Source: SAR324 cluster bacterium (GTDB lineage Bacteria; SAR324; NAC60-12). Taken from it: 64,000 nt of DNA. The notes beneath the pieces were generated by a model. It saw only the letters and a list, made by a program, of their open reading frames with translations. It ran no database searches and was not told the origin of the DNA. A program made the translations under genes and the position numbers. This document shows positions 47,514 to 55,773 of this stretch, in pieces; position 1 is the first letter of the stretch; each line of letters begins with the position of its first letter. The stretch spans positions 18,076 through 82,075 of the forward strand of contig JADGAT010000009.1 in the NCBI GenBank assembly GCA_015231885.1, read 5' to 3'.

Positions 47514-48974
47514 ATGAGAAAGCGCATAACCGGGCATATACTATGGATAGGCATTGCAGGAATGCTTTGTATTGGTTCTCTGCACGCACAAAGTATTTCC
47601 ATTGAACCCTCAGTCGTTTTGATTACGAACCATCAACAGCATATTGATTGGTATTCTCCATGGAAGCGAGGGTACACTTCATCAAATACAGGAACCGGAT
47701 TTCTAATTCACAATCAGTGGATCTTAACCAATGCCCACGTTGTCAGTAATTCACGGTTGCTGCTAGTTAACAAAATTTCCAACCCGGAACCCTTTATTGC
47801 AAAAGTGGTTGCTATTGCTCATGATTCGGATCTTGCCATTCTTAAAGTACAGAATCCTGTTTTTTATGAGGGGATGAATCCCTTAGTATTTGGGAAAATA
47901 CCATTGCTGCAAACACGGGTGCGGACGTATGGTTACCCCGTAGGAGGCACTACCATTTCAAGGACAGAGGGGGTGGTATCCCGTGTAGAGTTTGCTACCT
48001 ACCTTCATTCGGGTATCGATTCTCATTTGATCATCCAAACGGATTCTGCCATCAACCCTGGTAATAGCGGTGGTCCTGTTATTCAAGACAACCTGGTGGT
48101 TGGAGTGGCCTTCCAATCGAATCCCAACTTGAATGCTGTGGGCTACCTGATTCCCGTTCCGCTGATTTTACGCTTTCTGGAGGACATCAAAGATGGAAAG
48201 TATGATGGTGTTCCTGAAGTGGGAGTGCAGGTTAGTAACTTACTGAATGAACACCATCGGCGTTTTCTTCAATTACCATCTGATGTCGGTGGTGTGCTGG
48301 TCGATCGTGTGGTTCCACATACTTCTGCTGAAGGAAAGCTGATGGAAGGAGATGTCCTGGTAGAGATTGAAGGAGCACACATTGACGCGGCTGGAATGGT
48401 CGGCTACAATGGACATCATGTCTCCTTGCACATCATGGCAGAGCATAAACAAGTGGGAGAATTGCTGCAATTAAAAGTATGGCGCAATCAGCAATTCGAG
48501 GAATTGACGTTGACCCTCACTCCTCCTCCCTTTAGTCAGGAATTTCGTTTGAGTTATGACACATTACCCCAGTATTTGATTTTTGGAGGATTGGTTTTTT
48601 TGCCGCTCAACCGTAATTATATCCAGTCTGGTAAAAATTTTCCCGAATTGATTTATGAACACGTATACAGGGAAGTCGAAAAACCAAGGACTCGCAGAGA
48701 ACAGATTGTTGTAATGATCCGCGTCTTACCCGCACCTGTCAACAGGGGATATACGAACTTTAAAAACTATGTAGTCGATCGGGTCAATGATATTCCAATT
48801 CAATCGTTACAGCATTTGAAGACAGTATTGGCAGATTTAAAGGAGAAAACAGAATATTACAAGTTTGAAAGTCAGTGGAATCCTTCCCTGATTGTGATTG
48901 ATAGAGAAGCTGCTGAGCAAGAACATGACCTCATTCTCCAACGGTATGGTATTCCCAAGGGAGAGCATCTATGA
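47514..48974 (+). CDS. Exported Deg/HtrA-like serine protease with PDZ region
   Basis: A 486-residue periplasmic protease. A signal peptide ends near LHAQS (about residue 25). The chymotrypsin-fold triad is complete: His75 in ILTNAHVV, Asp106 in HDSDLAIL, Ser185 in NPGNSGGPV. A PDZ-like domain follows (about 235-335, with GGVLVDRVVPHTSAEGKLMEGDVLVEI) and a second PDZ-like/C-terminal region, an architecture closer to plant Deg9/Deg2-type proteases than to DegP. It would degrade misfolded or damaged envelope proteins. The next gene overlaps it by 4 bp (ATGA) and is a catalytically dead paralogue. Confidence 0.9.
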   Translation: MRKRITGHILWIGIAGMLCIGSLHAQSISIEPSVVLITNHQQHIDWYSPWKRGYTSSNTGTGFLIHNQWILTNAHVVSNSRLLLVNKISNPEPFIAKVVAIAHDSDLAILKVQNPVFYEGMNPLVFGKIPLLQTRVRTYGYPVGGTTISRTEGVVSRVEFATYLHSGIDSHLIIQTDSAINPGNSGGPVIQDNLVVGVAFQSNPNLNAVGYLIPVPLILRFLEDIKDGKYDGVPEVGVQVSNLLNEHHRRFLQLPSDVGGVLVDRVVPHTSAEGKLMEGDVLVEIEGAHIDAAGMVGYNGHHVSLHIMAEHKQVGELLQLKVWRNQQFEELTLTLTPPPFSQEFRLSYDTLPQYLIFGGLVFLPLNRNYIQSGKNFPELIYEHVYREVEKPRTRREQIVVMIRVLPAPVNRGYTNFKNYVVDRVNDIPIQSLQHLKTVLADLKEKTEYYKFESQWNPSLIVIDREAAEQEHDLILQRYGIPKGEHL

Positions 48975-50440
48975 AAACAATATGCAGCTTTTTCATTTTG
49001 TGCTGCATGCCTGGTTTGATCTGGTGTGCGTCCCCTGACAACAAGACAAACAACACTGCCGATGTAAAGAGAAGTCTTGTTTTGATTCAAAGCTACCAGC
49101 AAGCTTATGACTGGCTGATTCCATGGAATAAAAAAGCCATCAGTAAAAAAAATGGTGCGGCCTTAGTTTTGCCCAAACAGCAATTACTGACTACCGCAGA
49201 ATTGGTTGCAAACCATACATTGATTTCTGTCCGGAAACCTGGTGTGGAACGTCTGTATGAGGCGGAACTCATCTTGATAGATTATGCTATGAACCTGGCA
49301 TTGCTACATGTAGCAGCTCCTGATTTTTGGGATGGTTTGAGTCCAGTGGAGTGGGGAGAGCCAGAAGCAGGCTCAGCAGAAATTCAATATTGGAAAAGCA
49401 AAAGCGAATGGAAAACCATTGCAGGCAAGGTCAAACAACTTTTTATTGGCTTTCGCTCCCGGAGTAATACATACCTTCCTATGATGGAAGTGGTGGCTTC
49501 AATGAAATCAAACGTCCAGGGCAATCCCATGGTCCAAAACAATAAAGTCACAGGAATGGTCATCCAGTTGCGAGATGCCAACCTGGATGTTGCCCCTGCT
49601 TCTTTTCTTCAATTATTTATAAAAAAAGCATCACTGGTGCCTTACCCGGGATTTCCGCAAAGAGGCTTTCAGTGGCAAAGTATTCCGCAAGGTGCGATTC
49701 GTAGATACTTTGGATTGGAAGAAGGAGTGTCAGGGATATTAATCAATCGTATTTTACACTATGGAACCGGTTCTGATGTCCTGAAGCCTCAGGATTTTTT
49801 AATTTCTATTGAAGGATGGCAACTTTCTAATGAAGGAACCATTGAACATCCTCAGTGGGGTGTGATCCTTTTTGATTACCTGTTTACCAGCTTGAATGCA
49901 GAGCCATCTGTTGCATTGGAGGTGATTCGAGAAGGAAAACGCGTACAATTGAAAACACAATTGGCAAGTTTCTTTTCAGAGCAATACTCTGTTCCTTTGA
50001 AAGTAGTGAATACCCCTCCGCGTTACGTGCTCCGTGGTGGTATTCTATTTCAGGAATTGACTATGAACTACCTGGAATTGTGGGGAAATGACTGGTCCAG
50101 TAAAGCCCCTACCCGATTGAGTATTTACCGGAAGCTGGAAGCAGACCTCCCAGAAAACAAAGACAAACGTCTTGTCATCTTATCCCGTATTTTGCCGGTT
50201 CCTGTCAACATTGGCTACCAAAATTTGCATAATGTTATAGTAACTGAAATCAATGGTTCTTCAATTCATCATTTGGAAGATGTTGTTCATGCTTTTGAAA
50301 ATCCGAAGGACGGCTTTCACCAGGTGAAACTCTTGCCTGGAGGAGAAAGAACGTATCTGATTTTGCTTGATGCCGAATTGCAAAGCACCGATCAACAGAT
50401 TCTGAAAAATTTTCAAATTCCTCAATTAGAAAGGCTATAA
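48971..50440 (+). CDS. Exported Deg-like pseudoprotease, tandem paralogue
   Basis: A 489-residue protein with signal peptide, aligning along its whole length with the preceding protease (both have ...SYQQAYDWLIPW/HQQHIDWYSPW starts and PVNIGYQN/PVNRGYTN near the end). All three catalytic residues are replaced: Glu77 for His (LTTAEL), Asn108 for Asp (AMNLALL) and Gln183 for Ser (VQGNPMV). The PDZ-like part (GVSGILINRILHYGTGSDVL...PQDFLISIEG) is kept. The four-base ATGA overlap implies translational coupling and near-equal synthesis, which suggests a complex in which this protein is a regulatory or substrate-binding partner (inference). Confidence 0.85.
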   Translation: MKTICSFFILCCMPGLIWCASPDNKTNNTADVKRSLVLIQSYQQAYDWLIPWNKKAISKKNGAALVLPKQQLLTTAELVANHTLISVRKPGVERLYEAELILIDYAMNLALLHVAAPDFWDGLSPVEWGEPEAGSAEIQYWKSKSEWKTIAGKVKQLFIGFRSRSNTYLPMMEVVASMKSNVQGNPMVQNNKVTGMVIQLRDANLDVAPASFLQLFIKKASLVPYPGFPQRGFQWQSIPQGAIRRYFGLEEGVSGILINRILHYGTGSDVLKPQDFLISIEGWQLSNEGTIEHPQWGVILFDYLFTSLNAEPSVALEVIREGKRVQLKTQLASFFSEQYSVPLKVVNTPPRYVLRGGILFQELTMNYLELWGNDWSSKAPTRLSIYRKLEADLPENKDKRLVILSRILPVPVNIGYQNLHNVIVTEINGSSIHHLEDVVHAFENPKDGFHQVKLLPGGERTYLILLDAELQSTDQQILKNFQIPQLERL

Positions 50441-50445
50441 AGCCA

Positions 50446-51513
50446 ATGACTGCTATTGCCTTTTCAGCTTCCACATGCTCGAGCCTGTCCGATTTTTTAC
50501 AAAAAGCAGGCTCTTTGATTCACCATGAAATTATGGGGTTGATCCCTGAACAGGAGCCTAAAAAATTTCTTTATGACCTCATGAGAGATTACCCTTCCCG
50601 GGGAGGAAAGAAATTTCGATCTGCCCTGGTATTGTTATCATGCGAATGGTTTGGAGGAACAATTTCAGATGCGTTGTCATCTGCCGTTGCTTTCGAATTG
50701 TTTCAAAACTTCGCCTTGATTCATGATGATATTGAAGACGATTCCCTCTCTCGCAGGGGAAAACCCACCTTGCACCGTCTTCATGGAATTCCGTTAGCAT
50801 TAAATGCTGGAGATACCATGCTGGAACTGGTGTATGAAGTGCTGCTGGCAAATGAAAAACAATTGGGCTCTTCTTTGACAATCCAAGTCCTCAAGCATTT
50901 TAATGCCGTGGCACGCCATACCTTTGAAGGACAGGCAATGGACATTGGTTGGGTCGTTCATGATATTTTTCCCAGTAAACAAGAATACCAGGAAATGATC
51001 AAACGAAAGACAGGATGGTATTCTGGAAAAGGTCCCAGTCAGTGTGGAGCGATGATTGGAAAGGCCAGTGTTGAAGCAGTTGAATGTATTGGACAATTTG
51101 GAGAAGCAATTGGTATAGGCTTTCAAGCCCGGGATGATGTCCTGAATTTGATCACAGACAGTGAAGCAGAAGCCCCAGAAGCAAATACAGGGGGCTATGG
51201 CAAAGAGAGAGGCGGCGATTTTGCAGAAGGCAAACGCACACTGATTACCATTGAAATGTTTGACAGGCTCTCTGGAGACGATGCCAAACAATTGCATCAA
51301 ATACTTCTCAAGCCGAGAGAACAAACAAATGATGGAGAAATTGAATGGGCCATTATGCAGGCAGAACAATCTGGGGCACTCGAAGCGGTGATTGCTTATT
51401 GTAAAGAATACGCAGAAGTGGCAAAGCACTGCTTGGATGTTTTGCCCAATCATCCTGTGAAGGATTTGATGCAGGAATTGGTTGCGTATTTGACTATCGA
51501 AAGAAATTTTTAA
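50446..51513 (+). CDS. Polyprenyl (geranylgeranyl-type) diphosphate synthase
   Basis: A 355-residue trans-isoprenyl diphosphate synthase. The first Asp-rich motif is IHDDIEDDSLSRRGKPT (Asp95, Asp96, Asp99) and the second is FQARDDVLNLITD near residue 226, a DDxxN form rather than the usual bacterial DDxxD. GGKKFRSALVLL near 53 binds the diphosphate. It chain-elongates isoprenoids with isopentenyl diphosphate; product length cannot be read off reliably. It starts 5 bp after the pseudoprotease stop and may share that transcript. Candidate roles are quinone tails, undecaprenyl precursors or carotenoids. Confidence 0.88.
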   Translation: MTAIAFSASTCSSLSDFLQKAGSLIHHEIMGLIPEQEPKKFLYDLMRDYPSRGGKKFRSALVLLSCEWFGGTISDALSSAVAFELFQNFALIHDDIEDDSLSRRGKPTLHRLHGIPLALNAGDTMLELVYEVLLANEKQLGSSLTIQVLKHFNAVARHTFEGQAMDIGWVVHDIFPSKQEYQEMIKRKTGWYSGKGPSQCGAMIGKASVEAVECIGQFGEAIGIGFQARDDVLNLITDSEAEAPEANTGGYGKERGGDFAEGKRTLITIEMFDRLSGDDAKQLHQILLKPREQTNDGEIEWAIMQAEQSGALEAVIAYCKEYAEVAKHCLDVLPNHPVKDLMQELVAYLTIERNF

Positions 51514-51633
51514 ATTTGTCGATATTTTTCTACTGGAATGTTATCATTTTCGATATTACATTTTTTAAAATAGGCATGAACTGACCTGCTAGCACTATTA
51601 TGTTTTTCATGGAGTATTCAGCAAATAAGAAAT

Positions 51634-52125
51634 ATGGAAACACCAAATTTAGACCTGACCGCAAATTTTGAAGAAGATGAGAATAGTATTGAAGGGCTTT
51701 TTCTAACCTTTACTCTCAAAAATCAAGTATATGGCATAGAAATTCAGTATGTCCGAGAAATTGTGGATATACAGAAAATCACCAGGGTTCCGGGAGTGGC
51801 GGATTATATCAAAGGACTTATTAATTTGAGAGGACAAGTCATCCCTGTTCTTGATGTTCGCTTACGATTTGGAGTGGAAAGCCGAAAGTACGACAGCCGC
51901 ACCTGTATCATTGTCGTTGAGGTTGATGAAACGATGGTGGGGTTGATTGTAGATCGAGTTGCCGATGTCTTGATTATTTCTGAAGACAAAATTCAAATTC
52001 CTCCTTCTGCGGGATTAACTGTTTCTGAACGGTTTATAAAAGGACTCGGAAAAGTAGGAAAAGATGTGAAATTCCTTCTTGATATTGAAAAACTGATTGT
52101 GGACGTAGAGGGGGCGATGGCATAA
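51634..52125 (+). CDS. cheW: Chemotaxis adaptor CheW
   Basis: A 163-residue single CheW domain: LTFTLKNQVYGIEIQYVREI at the start, ITRVPGVADYIKGLINLRGQ in the middle and VIPVLDVRLRFG, all family hallmarks. It couples chemoreceptors to CheA in the cytosol. It converges on an MCP gene with 13 bp between stops; no cheA, cheY, cheR or cheB is present here. The two MCPs of the window are its plausible partners. The Shine-Dalgarno is weak. Confidence 0.95.
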   Translation: METPNLDLTANFEEDENSIEGLFLTFTLKNQVYGIEIQYVREIVDIQKITRVPGVADYIKGLINLRGQVIPVLDVRLRFGVESRKYDSRTCIIVVEVDETMVGLIVDRVADVLIISEDKIQIPPSAGLTVSERFIKGLGKVGKDVKFLLDIEKLIVDVEGAMA

Positions 52126-52138
52126 CCCCCACTATGGT

Positions 52139-54046
52139 TTAATACTTTCCAAACTCATCGTCATCCAAAGCAATGATTTGGCTCGGGCTCTGACCTTTGT
52201 TGCCTGGAACTGTAGGTTGCTCCAGTTGTTGAGGCACTTGTTGGACTGGCATGGGAACAGGTGGGGTTGGAGATTGCTCCAGCTGTTGAGGTTTACTCTC
52301 AAGATGCTGTGGTTTTGGCTTTGAAGATGAAGTCTTTGTTTGATTCCCCAGTAAATTTGCGCCTTTATCAAATTTAAATTTTGAGGTTTGTGATCGTAAA
52401 TCAGCAGCCAGATTTGCCATCTGCTGAGATGCAGAAGACGTTTGTTCGGATGAACGGGAAGTTTGCTGGGTAACATCTTCCAGCTGAGTCATTCCCAGAC
52501 TGATTTGATCCAAACCGGATGCTTGTTCACGGCTGGCCGCATCAATTTCTCCTGCCAGATCACTCACCTTTTCGATTCCTCTGACCAATTTAGTCAAAGC
52601 TTCTGCCGTTTGGTCTGAAATTTGGATGCCCTGTTTCACCTTGTGCACCGATTTTTCAATGAGCTCCGTTGTCTCTTTAGCCGCATTAGCGCTGCGTACT
52701 GCCAAGTCTCGCACTTCATTGGCTACAACAGCAAATCCTTTCCCATGAGAACCAGCACGGGCTGCCTCAACGGCAGCATTCAATGCCAGAAGATTGGTCT
52801 GAAAGGCAATCTCATCAATAACCTTAATGATTTTTGAAATATCCTGGCTGGAGGCATCTATCTCTGAAATTGCTGAAACCATTTCCTCCATTTGTTTACT
52901 TCCATCTGCCGCATCTTTTCGCATGTCAATTGCCAGCTTGTTGGCATGAGCTGCATTTTGCGCGTTTTGCTCGGTTTGAGAACTGATTTCTGTTAAGGAT
53001 GCACTGATTTCTTCAATCGAGCTGGCTTGTTGTGTGGCTCCCTGAGCCAGCGAAATACTGGTACGGGAAACACTTTGAGCTTCCTGAGAAACCTTGCTTG
53101 AGGAGTGATCAATGGATTCAAATGTATCGCAAAAAGAATCAGCAAAGTGATCCATGGAATTGGCCATTTGTGAAATTTCGTCCTTCCCTTGGATATTCAA
53201 CCGGTGTGTCAAATCTCCCGTAGCAAGAGAATCGAGCATCGTAACGGTTTTTCGGAGAGGAGCTGTAATAGAGGCCCGGGTAAACAGGAAAAGTATCAAT
53301 ATGGCAACTGCCAGGATCACAACAGCAGCCAGTGCAGTATTGACCATGCTGTTACTTGTTGTTTGCTGAAGTGGAGTGAGGTCCGCAATCACTTCAAATG
53401 CTCCATGGATATCGCCTACTTTCCAGTCTTCCATTTTAAATCCAAGGGGATCGATTCCATCTCCGTTATCATCATGCGAAGCGTTACCATGACACATCAT
53501 ACAGCCCTCGGTTAACCTGATTGGGCGAAAATACCGCAGGGTATTGGTTTGCGGGTCGACTCGATAATATTCCTCCAGCTGTTTTTGCTTCAATTCTGTC
53601 AGGGCCGCTAATTCAAAAGCATCAGGCTCGTTGTCAGGATTCCTTGGTTTGACTTTGGGTACCTTGAATTGATAATGAGCTTTATCAGCATTAGTTTGCC
53701 CTATATTCCAGCCCACTACAATCGGGATTGTCCAGTATGCCGGTTGCTTTTTTGCTTCTGCAATGCGGTCTGCAACGGAAGCAAAGCTTTTACCGTCCAT
53801 TGCCATTTTTAATGAAGCAAATAGCCTCTCGTCATCAAAAGCGTTGTGCGTGCTTCTCAAGTCTTCTACATATTGACGGGCATTTTCGGCTTCAATCGTT
53901 ATTGCTCTGGCCTTCAGAACCAATGCTTTCATCTCATTGTCTTCCAGAATGTTTTTGTTGATAAAAAACATGGCAAGAAAACTCAGTATCAGTCCTGCTA
54001 CAAATAACATGATGGTTTTGGTACCTATTTTGAGATTTTGAAACAT
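52139..54046 (-). CDS. Methyl-accepting chemotaxis protein with c-haem sensor domain
   Basis: A 635-residue chemoreceptor. Membrane segments lie at about 10-29 and 235-257. The periplasmic domain contains GCMMCHGN (Cys182, Cys185, His186), a covalent haem c site in a DUF3365/Tll0287-like domain, followed by DIHGAFEVIADL. Then HAMP (about 258-312) and the signalling domain with [20 protein letters not shown] near 415. The C-terminal 80 residues are Gln/Pro/Ser-rich and unusual. A haem-bearing receptor suggests redox or oxygen/NO taxis and would need the Ccm system (ccmFGH at 18.6 kb). AGGAGG precedes the ATG. It is convergent with cheW. Confidence 0.92.
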   Translation of the reverse strand: MFQNLKIGTKTIMLFVAGLILSFLAMFFINKNILEDNEMKALVLKARAITIEAENARQYVEDLRSTHNAFDDERLFASLKMAMDGKSFASVADRIAEAKKQPAYWTIPIVVGWNIGQTNADKAHYQFKVPKVKPRNPDNEPDAFELAALTELKQKQLEEYYRVDPQTNTLRYFRPIRLTEGCMMCHGNASHDDNGDGIDPLGFKMEDWKVGDIHGAFEVIADLTPLQQTTSNSMVNTALAAVVILAVAILILFLFTRASITAPLRKTVTMLDSLATGDLTHRLNIQGKDEISQMANSMDHFADSFCDTFESIDHSSSKVSQEAQSVSRTSISLAQGATQQASSIEEISASLTEISSQTEQNAQNAAHANKLAIDMRKDAADGSKQMEEMVSAISEIDASSQDISKIIKVIDEIAFQTNLLALNAAVEAARAGSHGKGFAVVANEVRDLAVRSANAAKETTELIEKSVHKVKQGIQISDQTAEALTKLVRGIEKVSDLAGEIDAASREQASGLDQISLGMTQLEDVTQQTSRSSEQTSSASQQMANLAADLRSQTSKFKFDKGANLLGNQTKTSSSKPKPQHLESKPQQLEQSPTPPVPMPVQQVPQQLEQPTVPGNKGQSPSQIIALDDDEFGKY

Positions 54047-54215
54047 GATTCCTCCTGAATACTACCTGTATTTATTTGCTGAATGTATGATGTGGGCCAT
54101 TAATGTATCATTAATCGTCATAATAAAAATAAATTTCTACAAAAGATCAACTTTTTTATTGTTTCGGGAAGGGTTTTCCTGGAAATATTTGAACATGAGC
54201 ATGACACTGGTTCAG

Positions 54216-54967
54216 CTAGCGCAAAGCTCCAGTGACTCCAATCCCATAAACAGGCCCTCCAAAGTTTCTTATTTTTGTTGGGAGTTTTGCATAAATGTTT
54301 AATAAAAGAACCAATGGACGTGGTTCCGCTGCCCAGTCAAATCCGTAAATCAATCCCAATAAATAGTATGTCTGATAAAACCCGATGGTCTTCCATTGTC
54401 TGCGGTCTTCTGCTACTTTGACCCGGAAGAGAAAATTTCCGTTTTCTTCCCCATAGCCATAATAGAGAAATGAGACAGGGTGATGCAGAATAGAAAGAGA
54501 CTGGCCGATGCGTAAAGCCTGTAGAACATATTGATCATCGTCAGGGTTTTCATTTTGCTGAATGTCAGCTGATTTTCTGATGCTGGCATCAGCACGCTGG
54601 ATTCCAATATCTAAACCAAAATTGTTAAAATTGATACCTCCTCCCACACCAGCTCCCCATAGTGATGCGGGCAAGACATCTGTATATCCTTTGATTCTTG
54701 CAGAGGCTGAATCAGGAGCAGCAGGAATGGCATAATTCATGGTGCTGAGCCATAACCCAAACCCGAGAGAGTTGCGCTCAAATACACTGTACTGGGCGAA
54801 AGCGCGTGAAGGAAAAAGTCCTGAAACAACGAGAATGCTTGCACAAATGCATTGGAAAAATAATTTTTTTTCAGAAATCTTAAAAATGTGAACCCTTTTA
54901 CGAAAATTAATTTTTTGGAATCAGGCTTTTTTTCTTTTTGCAATAGAATTTTATGTGAAGGGTGCAT
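54216..54967 (-). CDS. Outer-membrane beta-barrel-like protein, apparently frameshifted
   Basis: From 54740 downward there is a clean 174-residue frame with alternating polar/hydrophobic strands, Gly and aromatic residues. The same frame continues upstream of the first ATG with QYSVFERNSLGFGLWLST preceded by a good signal peptide (CICASILVVSGLFPSRAFA), then runs back without any ATG, GTG or TTG to a stop. A second frame with an ATG at 54967 covers that upstream part. The two frames would join if the run of eight A (minus strand, 54864-54871) had nine. So this is either a pseudogene, a phase-variable gene, a sequencing error, or a gene with a non-standard start. The family is unknown; a porin-like or surface barrel is likely. 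Confidence 0.55.
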
Positions 54968-54968
54968 G

Positions 54969-55014
54969 ATAACTTATTTTGACACTATTTAACAGAATTT
55001 GTATGTGCTGGAAA
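54969..55014 (+). repeat. Uninterrupted copy of the sequence found upstream of mltF
   Basis: ATAACTTATTTTGACACT.. to ..TATGTGCTGGAAA matches 59202-59225 joined to 59390-59411, i.e. the region upstream of and into the start of mltF, but without the 157-bp element that splits the latter. TTGACA at 54979-54984 and TATGTG at 55002-55007 are 17 bp apart, so this may be a promoter. Homology ends right after the first codons. Confidence 0.7.
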
Positions 55015-55020
55015 AAAAAT

Positions 55021-55569
55021 GGGGTTGATCATATTTTCGCACACTTCATCGTTCATGGCAGAAGTAGGATGGGGTGCCTATCAAAAAGAACTGAAATTCA
55101 GGCGATGGGCATGCTTGATGAAATTTTACCCTGCTTGCCTCCAAAAATTCGATTGAACAAAAATCTGTTTGCGGATTGATGAAATGCGTTACCGTCCCTG
55201 CCTAAAAGTCCCTTGAGTTATAAACCATCACTTCTTTTGGTCAATGCCCTTCTGTTGAAGCAGGGTACGCAATCGTTCTAGACAAAAGCCTGCTCTTTTT
55301 GATTATCCCAATCGATCCAAAATTTAATATTCCGCAACTCCTGCTTTGGTGTATTTTTCTTTTTTGAGTACGGTATCCCTGTCTACCTCTGAGACAGTCG
55401 ACTCAGATAAAAATTCAATTCAAAAGTATATAAAAAATACGAATCCGGAGTTAAAATTTATCTTGATTAAAGAGTCTTAAATCCTGTATATAATAATAAA
55501 TTTCGCAAGTAATAATTTTTTATTTAGTAAAAGTATTTTTTTAAATTAGTAAAGATGAAAAAGGGAATT
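55021..55569. other. Stretch without a supported gene
   Basis: About 550 bp. It holds a few frames of 45-65 codons without a Shine-Dalgarno or recognisable features, the isolated repeat end at 55435-55460, and an AT-rich leader just before the small Cys-rich gene. No RNA gene was recognised. Confidence 0.5.
55435..55460 (-). repeat. Isolated end of the family-3 element
   Basis: AATACGAATCCGGAGTTAAA followed by ATTTAT is the same as the reverse complement of the right end of the element at 59226-59382. No second end is found within the next few hundred bases, so this is a solo end or a decayed copy. Confidence 0.6.
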
Positions 55570-55719
55570 ATGGAAACAATCGCTTTAGTTGCCATCTTGT
55601 CAGGGGCCGCATTTTATTTGTACCGCACTTATAAAAAAAAGAGTTCCTGCGGCGGATGCTGCGGCTGTTCTTCTGATGAGAGTTCAGATAGCGCGGTTTT
55701 GCAGGCAGATTACAAATAA
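55570..55719 (+). CDS. FeoB-associated Cys-rich membrane peptide
   Basis: A 49-residue protein: one membrane helix (METIALVAILSGAAFYLY), a basic stretch (RTYKKK) and a Cys cluster SSCGGCCGCSS. This is the pattern of the small 'FeoB-associated Cys-rich membrane protein' family often encoded next to feoB, thought to assist ferrous iron transport. AAGGG lies four bases upstream of this ATG; an in-frame ATG five codons earlier is less well placed. The feoAB fusion begins 54 bp downstream. Confidence 0.85.
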   Translation: METIALVAILSGAAFYLYRTYKKKSSCGGCCGCSSDESSDSAVLQADYK

Positions 55720-55773
55720 CAGTATTTTGTTCATAAATGAATTTTTATCACAATTTATCAAACAGGGGAAAAT

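Noticed and set aside
54979..55179. 66-codon frame beginning in the duplicated mltF upstream segment
   Set aside because: No ribosome site, no recognisable feature, and its start lies inside a repeat.
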